61,793 bases of DNA, taken from the IMG/VR virus record IMGVR_UViG_3300042914_004341, positions 1 through 61,793 of that record; one strand, 5' to 3'. The stretch comes from a virus. The translations under genes and the position numbers were made by a program. Below are positions 15,985 through 24,400 of the stretch, in pieces. How positions within the stretch are numbered: the stretch's first letter is position 1; each line of letters begins with the position of its first letter. The notes beneath the pieces are model-generated. The model was given only the letters and a program-made list of their open reading frames with translations, did not search any database and had not been told where the DNA came from.

Positions 15985-17268
15985 ATGGATGTTTTTGGAA
16001 GTCTCCGCAAACTAACCAAAATTGTGTTCCCCACCAACTCTGGGGCCAAAAACGTTGAACTCCAGGCCGCCAACCAGACGGGCGCCGGCACCATCGTGGT
16101 GTCCATTCCGGACGTGGGCGACACCGCGGGCACCCTTGTGGAAATCGACGCCACCCAGACCCTGACCAACAAGACCATCGACGGCGACGTCAACACTGTC
16201 CAGGACCTGCCGGTCACGGCCATCAAGACCGTTCTTGGCGACGCCAACAAAGCCCTGGTGCGCGATGCCGCTGGCATCCCCACGTCCGCCCTTATCGTGA
16301 ACGCCAACGTGGACGCTGCCGCAGCACTTGCCCGCTCCAAACTCGCCTCCGGTACAGCTTCCCATGTCATCATCAATGATGGTTCCGGCGTGCTCTCCTC
16401 TGAGGCCCAACTTGCCATCTCCCGCGGCGGCACTAACATTTCGACCTATACCACGGGCGATTTCCTGTATGCCTCCGCATCCAACGTACTTTCCAAGCTC
16501 CCCATCGGCACCACCGGCCAGCTCCTTCGCGTAAGCGCGGGAGGTGTACCAGAGTGGTTCACAGGGGCGGGCACGGGAGATGTGGTTGGCCCTGCGTCTT
16601 CCACCAACGGCGCGGTGGCAGTTTACAATGGCACCACGGGCAAACTCCTCCAGAACGGCACGAAACTTGAGGCTGACCTCGTTACAGGCCCCGCGGCTTC
16701 GGTTGACTCCGAGTTCGCCATCTACAACAGCACCACCGGCAAGATAATCAAGCGTGCGTCAGGCACAGGCTACGCCTACGGAACTTCGGGCGTAGCTAGC
16801 TTCCTGTCTACCATCCCGGCGGCGGATGTGGCCGGCAGAACCTCGGGAAGCCCCGCCGCAGGGCGCATCGGTGAGTTCAAACAAACGCGAACCACTGCAT
16901 CTACGTCTTACACAGTGGCTTCGGCTACATACGGCGATGCTGACTCCATCAGCCTTGAGGCGGGTGTCTGGGACATCTCTGTGGTGTTTCAGCTTGCACG
17001 TGGCACATCAACCTTCTCCTCCACGCTTTTTATTGTGGGTATTGGAACCGCATCAGGCACTTCCACCACTGGGCTGCAAGACGGAGACAACATGGATGTC
17101 CAGTCGGCCGTTGTTCCCACTACATTCAATACAGTAACCCTCACCATCCCCAGCTACCGCGTAGCCCCGTCCGGCACCACCACGTACTACCTCAAGGTTT
17201 ATGTAGGTAGCTTCTCAGGTGCCAACCCTACCTACCGAAGCCGCATCTCCGCAGTGCGTGTCGGATAA
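15985..17268 (+). CDS. Second tail fibre protein, 427 aa
   Basis: ATG follows TAGGAGTGTAACTT, itself preceded by a GCGGG/CCCGC hairpin and an extended -10-like TGCTATTTT. The N-terminus (MDVFGSLRKLTKIV) differs from that of the first fibre; the body has fibre-like segments (LTNKTIDGDVNTV, ISRGGTN), and the C-terminal 130 residues form a Thr-rich beta domain likely for receptor contact. Adjacent fibre genes suggest a branched or two-component fibre. Confidence 0.75.
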   Translation: MDVFGSLRKLTKIVFPTNSGAKNVELQAANQTGAGTIVVSIPDVGDTAGTLVEIDATQTLTNKTIDGDVNTVQDLPVTAIKTVLGDANKALVRDAAGIPTSALIVNANVDAAAALARSKLASGTASHVIINDGSGVLSSEAQLAISRGGTNISTYTTGDFLYASASNVLSKLPIGTTGQLLRVSAGGVPEWFTGAGTGDVVGPASSTNGAVAVYNGTTGKLLQNGTKLEADLVTGPAASVDSEFAIYNSTTGKIIKRASGTGYAYGTSGVASFLSTIPAADVAGRTSGSPAAGRIGEFKQTRTTASTSYTVASATYGDADSISLEAGVWDISVVFQLARGTSTFSSTLFIVGIGTASGTSTTGLQDGDNMDVQSAVVPTTFNTVTLTIPSYRVAPSGTTTYYLKVYVGSFSGANPTYRSRISAVRVG

Positions 17269-17288
17269 TCACTAAGGAGCCCTTGCAC

Positions 17289-17678
17289 ATGAGCCTTACA
17301 TCCACAGCCGTTGCCTCCTGGCTCAAAGCCCTATTCCTAGCTGGCCTGGCCATCCTGGCGCCCATCCATACCTTGCTTGGCGCCGTGGGGTTCTTAATCG
17401 CCGCCGACTTTGTGACAGGCATCTTAGCCGCCCGCAAGCGTGGCGAGCCTCTCACGAGTAAAGCCATGGGGCGTACAATCTTCAAGGCGCTTGGCTATCA
17501 ACTTGCAGTCATTTCAGGCTTTGCACTAGAAAGCTTAATGCCCGGCGGGCTCCCCGTGGCCAAACTTTGTGCCGGCGCCATAGGGCTCGTGGAGTTCACC
17601 TCCGTGGCCGAGAACGTCAAGACCCTTACCGGCGTGGACCTTGGGTCCATCCTCAAGAAGCTGCGGGCCGACAAGTAA
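17289..17678 (+). CDS. Holin (Phage_holin_4-like)
   Basis: Protein of 129 aa, ATG after AAGGAGCCCTTGCAC. Three hydrophobic segments: about 8-25, 30-45 and 70-100. The sequence AARKRGEPLTSKAMGRT and the following hydrophobic stretch resemble the TcdE/phi29-type holin family. It would permeabilise the inner membrane to release the endolysin encoded at 37.5 kb on the other strand, so the lysis genes are split. Good but not certain family match. Confidence 0.75.
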   Translation: MSLTSTAVASWLKALFLAGLAILAPIHTLLGAVGFLIAADFVTGILAARKRGEPLTSKAMGRTIFKALGYQLAVISGFALESLMPGGLPVAKLCAGAIGLVEFTSVAENVKTLTGVDLGSILKKLRADK

Positions 17679-17689
17679 GCAGCTACTGC

Positions 17690-17718
17690 TTGCCAAAGCC
17701 CCTGCCCACCGCTAAGAT
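17690..17718 (+). promoter_or_regulatory. Sigma70-like promoter after the holin gene
   Basis: -35 TTGCCA (17690-17695), 17-bp spacer, -10 TAAGAT (17713-17718), 44 nt before the ATG at 17762. Confidence 0.5.
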
Positions 17719-17761
17719 TACCTCGTAACCGCCCGCACGAAGCAGGCAAAGGAGAACACGT

Positions 17762-17974
17762 ATGCTCAAGATGCCCGGAAAGATGCCGCCCAAGGAGATG
17801 GAAAAGGAAGAACCCAGCTTTGAGCTTGGCCTGGAGGTTGAACCGGCAGAGGAAGAGGAGCCACGGATGCTCGCCGAGTTCAGCCTTGAAGAACTTGAAG
17901 CTGAATTGGCTAAACGCAAAAAAGAAGCACCTGCGGCGGGCAAAGAGGCTGTGGCCGAAGAAGAGTCCGTCTAA
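17762..17974 (+). CDS. Small acidic protein, 70 aa
   Basis: ATG after AAAGGAGAACACGT and a good promoter. Nearly half Glu/Lys/Ala, with a predicted helix LEELEAELAKRKKE. No membrane segment or cysteines. Function unknown; a structural accessory or host-interaction role is possible. Confidence 0.6.
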   Translation: MLKMPGKMPPKEMEKEEPSFELGLEVEPAEEEEPRMLAEFSLEELEAELAKRKKEAPAAGKEAVAEEESV

Positions 17975-17976
17975 TT

Positions 17977-18032
17977 CCTCACTTCGTTCGTCATGGTTTC
18001 CGTTCCACAGGAACGCGAAGGCGGAAACGACC
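17977..18032 (+). repeat. Hairpin element related to those at 36.8, 37.0 and 49.7 kb
   Basis: Shares CACTTCGTTCGTCATGG and a GTTTCC...GGAAAC stem with the element at 36760-36794; here the stem is nested (GTTCC ACA GGAAC inside). It follows the stop of the acidic-protein gene. Confidence 0.55.
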
Positions 18033-18059
18033 CGCTCTGGAAACCCACGCACACAAAGT

Positions 18060-18091
18060 GCCCGCCCCAACCCGGGCGGGCCTTTTCTTTT
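18060..18091 (+). terminator. Rho-independent terminator
   Basis: A perfect 8-bp stem GCCCGCCC/GGGCGGGC with a 6-nt loop followed by CTTTTCTTTT. The next gene's ribosome binding site (GGAG) comes directly after. Confidence 0.75.
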
Positions 18092-18103
18092 GGAGACACT
18101 ACC

Positions 18104-18310
18104 ATGCCGCGCCGCACCAAGGCCAAAGCCCAGCTGGAGGGATGCCTACTTAGTATGTCCCGTGCGGTGGTACTGGAGCAGGTGGACTGTTGCTTGCGGT
18201 GCATCCGCCGATACAGGAGCCGCTGGGGCAAGCATCCTGCCAAAAAGCCAGAGTACAAGAACCACCGCCGAAAGGGAGCCAAGCCATCATGGCCTTCACA
18301 AGACGCCTGA
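18104..18310 (+). CDS. Small basic Cys-containing protein, 68 aa
   Basis: ATG after TTTTGGAGACACTACC. Contains CC-x2-C near the middle and a very basic tail (RRYRSRWGK, KNHRRKGAK). The tail KGAKPSW is encoded by AAAGGGAGCCAAGCC, the ribosome binding site of the next start (18289), much like the HNH C-termini. Function unknown; possibly a nucleic-acid-binding protein. Confidence 0.5.
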   Translation: MPRRTKAKAQLEGCLLSMSRAVVLEQVDCCLRCIRRYRSRWGKHPAKKPEYKNHRRKGAKPSWPSQDA

Positions 18311-18909
18311 CCACTGATGGGTGTGAGGCAGGATTCAAAAGATGCTCCACTTGCAAAGAAGCAAAGCCTTTTGAAGCATTTTGTAAATGCTCCTCTACCC
18401 GGGATGGTTATCAATTTTCTTGTAAAAAATGTAAAGCACAGATGCTGTCTAAGTGGGAAAAAGCCAATCCCGACAACGTAGTTCGCAACCGGAAAAGACA
18501 CAGAAGCTCTGACGATTACAAAACAAAACGTAGAGAATATAATAGGGATTACGAGAAAAAGAAAAAAGAAACTAGCATCAACTATCGTATTTCTAGGAAT
18601 TTGCGAATACGATTTGTTCAAGCACTGAAGGGTAATGCTAAAACTGGTTCTGCTGTTAGGGATTTAGGGTGTACTATTGAACAGTTTAAAGACTATATTT
18701 CGGCATTGTTTCAACCCGGCATGAGTTGGGATAATTGGGGAAAAACAGGATGGCACCTAGACCATAAGATTCCTCTAAGCGCGTTTGACTTAACCAAAGA
18801 GGACCAAGTCAGATTGGCTTGCCATTTTAGTAATCTACAACCTATGTGGGCTAAGGAAAATCTCCAGAAAGGAGCTAAGTATGGTGTTCCAGCGAAGGCT
18901 AACGACTAA
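18289..18909 (+). CDS. HNH endonuclease inserted at the start of the adaptor gene
   Basis: Protein of 206 aa: zinc finger C19, C22, C45, C48; a Lys-rich linker; HNH domain with HLDHKIPLSAF. AT-rich against GC-rich neighbours, a sign of transfer. Its first residues MAFTRRLTTDG mimic the adaptor N-terminus MVFQRRLTTNS, and its last codons (ENLQKGAK) hold AAAGGAGCTAAGT, the ribosome binding site of the adaptor at 18881. It seems to have taken over the adaptor's original start signals and rebuilt new ones at its 3' end, with a 29-nt overlap. Confidence 0.85.
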   Translation: MAFTRRLTTDGCEAGFKRCSTCKEAKPFEAFCKCSSTRDGYQFSCKKCKAQMLSKWEKANPDNVVRNRKRHRSSDDYKTKRREYNRDYEKKKKETSINYRISRNLRIRFVQALKGNAKTGSAVRDLGCTIEQFKDYISALFQPGMSWDNWGKTGWHLDHKIPLSAFDLTKEDQVRLACHFSNLQPMWAKENLQKGAKYGVPAKAND

Positions 18910-19858
18910 CAGCCTAATTCAAGAAGTTCGCGAATTAATAGATGAAAGTAATACAGCTGACGTCCAGGATTCCGAAATTCTCGCTTCGCTCAATAGGGCA
19001 AGCGATAGAGTCGCCAGCGTCCTTGCCCGCCACTACAACCCCCCGCTGCTGACCTCCGCGGATGTGACCATCGTGGCCGGCCAGACTGACTATGATATTC
19101 CGGACCAAGCCTTCGAGGGCCGGCTCCTGAAGGTGGAGTTCAGCGCCACAGAGGGTATCTACCAGCGCCTGGAGCCCATCGGCATCTCCGACATCGACCT
19201 GTACGAAGACACCAGCGCCACGGGCACCGCACCCTACTATTTCTGCCAGATTGGGAACCAGTATCGCCTCATTCCCGCGGCGCCCAACTTTGGCTCCCTG
19301 CGCATCTGGTATTGCCGCGACGTGGAGCCGCTTGTGCAGGAGCAGGGCCGCATCACCCTTGTGAACGCAGGCTCCAGATACGTGATGCTGGACGAGCCCG
19401 GCGACGAACTGTCCACCTCCGTGGATGACCTGGAGTCCTATGTCAATCTCGTGGACAAGGACACGGGCGCCATCAAGGCCACCATGCAAATCCAGTCCAT
19501 CGTGGACCGCAAGGTGACTTTCCGTGGGACACCCACACGCAGCACCGTGCAGGGGCGCACCGTGACGGGCACGCTCCCGTCCACTGTGGAGGCCGATGAT
19601 TACATCGCCCCCATCGCCGGCACCTGCGTGCCCTTCATGCGCAAACCCGCGGCCAACTACATCCTGCAATATGCCGCCGCCGACATCGCCGTGACGAAGC
19701 TGGGCGCGGAGCCCGGCATCCTGATGTCCCAGGTCTCGAAGATGGAAGAGGACGTGCAGCGGAGTTGGTCTGGAAGGCCAAACACCATCCGCGTCCGCAA
19801 CAGGTCCAACAACTGGCGTAGGAACCCCCGTTCGGGCGTCCTAGTGCTACGGAGGTAA
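18881..19858 (+). CDS. Head-tail adaptor (gp4-like)
   Basis: Protein of 325 aa. The N-terminal helices TNSLIQEVRELIDES and LASLNRASDRVASVLAR fit the podovirus adaptor family (P22 gp4-like) that docks on the portal ring. The middle is beta-rich and the last 30 residues are basic. The start codon is embedded in the end of the HNH gene. Position before the nozzle gene supports the role as the tail's first ring. Confidence 0.75.
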   Translation: MVFQRRLTTNSLIQEVRELIDESNTADVQDSEILASLNRASDRVASVLARHYNPPLLTSADVTIVAGQTDYDIPDQAFEGRLLKVEFSATEGIYQRLEPIGISDIDLYEDTSATGTAPYYFCQIGNQYRLIPAAPNFGSLRIWYCRDVEPLVQEQGRITLVNAGSRYVMLDEPGDELSTSVDDLESYVNLVDKDTGAIKATMQIQSIVDRKVTFRGTPTRSTVQGRTVTGTLPSTVEADDYIAPIAGTCVPFMRKPAANYILQYAAADIAVTKLGAEPGILMSQVSKMEEDVQRSWSGRPNTIRVRNRSNNWRRNPRSGVLVLRR

Positions 19859-19863
19859 TACAT

Positions 19864-20019
19864 ATGCCGCTCATGAAGGGAAGTGGGAAAAAGGCCATCT
19901 CGGCCAATATACGCGAACTCAAGAAAGCAAACGAAGATAAGCCTGAGGGCAAAAAACGGCCCATGCGGCAAATACTGGCCATCGCACTGAGCACGGCCCG
20001 CAAAGAGAAAAAGGACTGA
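19864..20019 (+). CDS. Small basic conserved phage protein, 51 aa
   Basis: ATG after ACGGAGGTAATACAT. Sequence pattern MPLMKGSGKKAISANI ... QILAIALSTARK matches a short basic protein commonly seen beside phage tail or adaptor genes. Function unknown, possibly virion-associated or DNA-binding. Confidence 0.7.
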   Translation: MPLMKGSGKKAISANIRELKKANEDKPEGKKRPMRQILAIALSTARKEKKD

Positions 20020-20023
20020 CCAC

Positions 20024-20443
20024 ATGGCAGAACAAGAAGGCGTCTTCCCCAAGCTCAAGCGTTTCAAGGCCCGCACACAGGCCGCGGTGGATTCCAAGAT
20101 GCAGGAAATTGCGAACCGCGCCAATGAAGCGGGCTACCCAAATCTCGGTGCAGGCGTGGCCGCCGCCGGCTCCACGCTTGCCGGCGAGGCCCTGGACTAC
20201 GTGCCGGAGAATCCCGCAGACGCAGCAATGTCTGCCGCAGGGCCCCTGGGTCGCAAGCTCAAGGGCATGGGTCGGATAATCCCGGACTCCATGAGCAAGC
20301 AGTTGGAAGCTCTGGCGAAGGAGAAGGGCATCCCCCTCCAGGAGCTGGAGAAGAAGGTGAAGCAGCTGTTCCCCGAGAAGATGGAGAAGCCTGGACCTTT
20401 CGACCGCGGCGGCTACCGCCGGCCACTGGAAAAAGGTGAGTGA
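20024..20443 (+). CDS. Hypothetical structural-region protein, 139 aa
   Basis: ATG five bases after the previous stop, ribosome binding site AAGGACTG. Ala/Gly/Lys-rich, with a central weakly hydrophobic AAGSTLAGEALDY segment and a helical Lys/Glu C-terminus. No recognised family. Between adaptor and nozzle genes. Confidence 0.55.
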   Translation: MAEQEGVFPKLKRFKARTQAAVDSKMQEIANRANEAGYPNLGAGVAAAGSTLAGEALDYVPENPADAAMSAAGPLGRKLKGMGRIIPDSMSKQLEALAKEKGIPLQELEKKVKQLFPEKMEKPGPFDRGGYRRPLEKGE

Positions 20444-20444
20444 T

Positions 20445-20687
20445 ATGGAAAAGGACAAACTCCCAAAACACTGGCGTGGCCTGCTGAAACGGAAGCAGCA
20501 GGAGCTTGAGGAAAGCCTGGGCAAAGGTCTGGACAAAGCCATTCAGACACTGGTGCCCAAGCCCGAGAATTACAACCCAGAAACGGACAGCTACGACATG
20601 GACTACCTGGAAGAAGGTGTCTACGCCCAGCCAAAGCGCACCCCGGCCCGCCCCCTGCGTGGCCTTGCCAAGGAACCTAGAGCATGA
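20445..20687 (+). CDS. Hypothetical protein, 80 aa
   Basis: ATG after AGGTGAGTGAT; an in-frame GTG at 20436 is the alternative. Charged helical N-terminus (KHWRGLLKRKQQELEES) and an acidic/aromatic middle. The end overlaps the next ATG (ATGA-type). Function unknown. Confidence 0.55.
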   Translation: MEKDKLPKHWRGLLKRKQQELEESLGKGLDKAIQTLVPKPENYNPETDSYDMDYLEEGVYAQPKRTPARPLRGLAKEPRA

Positions 20688-21211
20688 GCGAGAAGACCAC
20701 AGACACCGAAGTACGCCGGGCGAGTGAAAGGGCCTGGGGCCCACGCGGGCGCATCCAGCGCATCCTCCGCGATGCCGGGCTGGCCCACAAGGGCAAGGCC
20801 GGCATGGTGGACCCGCGGGACCCGGAGGGCACAGTGCGCGTGGCGGAGTCCCCCGACCTGGAGGGCCCCGAGGCAGTGCCAAGGCTCCGCGACCTGACGC
20901 TGCTCCATGAGGCGGGCCACATGGTGGAGCGCGACGATTTGCACAGCCTCGGCGGCAAGGTGCAGGCAGCCCGCAAGAGTTTCCTCGGCCTTGGTCCGAA
21001 GGTCCAGAAGGCAGAAATGGAACGCATGCGGAGGGAGCCGAGCTTCGCAGACCGCGCCTTCGAGGAGGCCGTGAAGCAGGCCGAGGAGTACCGGCGGGAC
21101 AGAACCGGCGCCCTGGGGGCCATACGGAAGGCCCTGGATAGGGTCTCGGGTACGCCGCGGGATGACGAATCCCTCTCAGACTTCGTGATGCGGAGGACGG
21201 GGAAGAAGTAG
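20684..21211 (+). CDS. Putative zinc metallopeptidase with HEAGH motif
   Basis: Protein of 175 aa. LTLLHEAGHMVE contains an HExxH zinc site (H75, E76, H79), as in ImmA/IrrE-like and other gluzincin peptidases; I cannot place the third ligand with certainty. Basic and acidic helical flanks. It lies in the virion gene block between adaptor and nozzle, so it may process head or tail proteins or be ejected. Start is coupled to the previous gene (ATGA). Confidence 0.55.
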   Translation: MSEKTTDTEVRRASERAWGPRGRIQRILRDAGLAHKGKAGMVDPRDPEGTVRVAESPDLEGPEAVPRLRDLTLLHEAGHMVERDDLHSLGGKVQAARKSFLGLGPKVQKAEMERMRREPSFADRAFEEAVKQAEEYRRDRTGALGAIRKALDRVSGTPRDDESLSDFVMRRTGKK

Positions 21212-21235
21212 GGCTAAGCCCCCAGCTTTGTTAGT

Positions 21236-21292
21236 TTGGTAAGGATACCCCTACTCCTCCCTGCGGTCGTCGTGTTCCTCCGGAACCTCCTC
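21236..21292 (+). repeat. 57-bp dispersed repeat, copy 2
   Basis: Core GGTAAGGATACCCCTACT (21238-21255) followed by the same CTCCCTGCGGTCGTCGTG and hairpin as at 599-655. It lies in the 207-nt gap before the nozzle gene. Confidence 0.85.
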
Positions 21293-21418
21293 TCTGCGGC
21301 CGGAAGGCCCGCTCCTGTCCTGCCTGGCCCTCCCCTGTCTGGCGTGCTACAGTCTCCGCAATGCAGTGCCGGACATGCCCGGCCTGCCTCCGCGCACACG
21401 CCTGGGAGACGCATAGTC

Positions 21419-24400
21419 ATGGCCATTCAGTACCAAAGCATTGTCGAAAAAGCATTCACCCGTGGCATCAACCAACTCGCAGCCGAAGCCGCCATCCCGG
21501 CCGGGCATATCGAAGACTGCCTCAACGCGGACGCAGCCCCCGAGGGCCAGCTTGAGAAACGTAAAGGTTTCGAGACCCATGGCTGGCTCCCGCTGCGCGT
21601 CGTGAGTGTGGAGCAGACCGCCGGTGCCCTTGGTCCCATCTGCTTCACTCTTGATGGCTCCATCGACGTAAGCCAACTCAAGCCAGCCCCTATCATTGTG
21701 CAAGGTCGCGCCAACTTCGGTACCAGTGGTTACGACTTCGACACCACCGCTGGTTATCGCTACTACTCCACATTCTCTGTGGACGTTAGGAAAACCTTTA
21801 CGGCACTGTCTACCACGTCCCAAACCCTCACTGCAGATGAACACGGGATTGGGAATGCTACCGTGATGCTCGGCATTGCAGAGTCCACGTCCGAGACGGC
21901 ACGCTCTAACTCGGTCATCATCCCCAACGCACAAAGTATCGACACGGGGACCTTCGACGTCACCACGGAAATTATCAACCCAGACCCAGACGACCTGAAG
22001 GCGTATATCTACGCCATTGACAACAGCAGCCTGGCGGGAGAGCGGTACACCACAACTTTTACTTCCCCCTATTCGCCAGGCATTGGCTACAACTACGTGG
22101 ACATCCTGGCAGCCACGCACGGTCTCACTGGCACGGACATCATGGTGCAGTGTTTCGGTATCTCCGGCACCACTGCCACCCTGTTTACTCCCGATGCCAT
22201 CCGAAACACAGGCGGTAACATCCAAATCCGTTGGACCACAGACCCCGCCACCACGGTCCGCGTGTGTCTTCGCAACATAGGCATGGCTCAAGTCGCCACG
22301 GGCACAGCCGTAGCAGGTGAAACTATCACGGTCACCTTCAGTGACCTCGAAACCCCCTTTGTCCTTGTGCAGCCCTACTTGGATGACAACGCAGGACTAC
22401 TCACTGCAGTAATCCCCGACAGCATCGTCGTGGATGCCGTGGCAAATACGGCTACGGTTACCTTCCAAAACAACACGGCATCGTCGGCCAGCTTCCGCGT
22501 ACTCCTGGAGTACGCCACTGCGCGTACGAACATTATTTGCGTCGAGCCGCATACTATTGCTGGTGTGGACGGGTCCGCCGGAGTCGGCTCCACTGCACTC
22601 ACACTCTGGGGCCTGGACCACGCCAGCATCTATGCCGAACCCCGCACAGGTAAACCGGGCTGGGTCACAAGCACCGACAGCTACAAATCCGAGGGTGATG
22701 CATATCTTTGTGCCACCCTGGGGTGGAACCTCTTCCGCGAGGCATCCCGCGTAGCCGAAGGTACTACCTACGGCATGCCCCGCAGGTACCCATACCTCCG
22801 GCATTTCGTGGCCCTGGACAGTACAATTGCCCCGTTGTTCCACGGCACAGGCGACACCGTGCTGCGGACACGTGGGGGGTACACTATTGACGGCGGGGCG
22901 GAGGGCTGGGCCGAAGTCACAAACTTCGCCTACAACGGCACAGCAGGACAAGCACAGGTCACGGTGTCCACCCCAAACCGAGTCACCACACTCAACTCGT
23001 CAGGCTCGGAGTCGGACCTGTATTACCCCGAAGATACCTCAGCCTGTGCTGACCTCCTCTCTCTGCGCTTCTCTGTGTACAGCCAGTTCGATGGGGCCTG
23101 GCCCGTCCTCTCCGTGAACTTCAGCTCGGCAAGCCAAATTGTATTCACCATCAGGATGCCCGACCTCGACAGCTCCGACTGGGATTTCACCAACCAAGGA
23201 CAGGCCGGGGTGTTTACAGACCGTATCCGCGTGGACAACGCATCTGTAGGAAACGGATACTGGCCTGCAGTCGGGGACACGCTATTCTCGCAGTCCTTGC
23301 CGTCTGGCGGCAGCTTGCAGGTGCAGGGTACTATCTCGGCCTATATTTTCGTGGGCCCCGTAACTGGCACCACTGAAATCCCCTACGGACAGACATGCCT
23401 CCTGCAGCACACTGGACGTGTCATTTCCTTGCGGGACAGCACTTCCACCATCACAGAAAACATAGACGATGTGGTGCCGGGGGACGTGCTCACCATCGAA
23501 GACCAGCCTACGCGGTATACCGTGCGGCGCATTTACAGGAACCCAGACCTAGTTGCGACAAGGTTGGACATAAACGCGGATGGTACGGCGGCCACATTCT
23601 ACGCGACTGCGGCGGACTTCACTCAGTACTTCTCGCCGGGGGACACCATCTTTGTGAGTCGCGCCGGGAGACTGTCCGGTGAGTGGATTGTGTCGGCAAT
23701 CGCAACCTCGCGCTCCATGACAGTCTACCCCCCAGCAGGCTCGACCCTGGCCGCGCTTCTCCCGACTTACGCAGGAGAGGCGGAAATCTTCTGCCGCTTG
23801 TACCCTCGCCACATGGAGCTGTCCCTGGAGGGCACTTTCATCGACTCTTACACGTCCAGCATCACCGTGGATGTGGCGTCCAGATTTGTCCCGGGCGAGG
23901 CAGCGGGTTCCACTTCGGACACGCTCCCAGCAAGCCTGCAGTACCAGCCAAGGCAATTCCGCGTGGACCCGTACTCTGACCAGGAACTGGTCCACAGCAC
24001 CATGGCCAACAACAACCTGTTCCTGACGAACTATCAGGACCCTATGCAGAAATGGGACGGCAACTACATCCTGCGTGCGGGCCTGCCCCGCTGGAATCCC
24101 GCCCTGTTCCTGGTGACCAGCACCACAGGCGGGGGGACCATTGCACTCCCATCAGGGACGGCCATTGCCGGCACCACAACCTCCGGGGTTTTCACCGCAA
24201 CTACGGCCAACCAGACGGAAGTCTTGCAGCCGGGACAAAAGGTCACGGCCACAAGCGGCGGCACACTGAGGGTCGTCACTGTGGCCACGGTAAACGCCAC
24301 CACAGGCGTAGTAACGTTCGTGGAACCGCAGAGCTTGAATGGCATCCCTGCGGGCACTACGAGTCTGACCACGCAGTCCCAAGCCACCTACAAGTACTAC

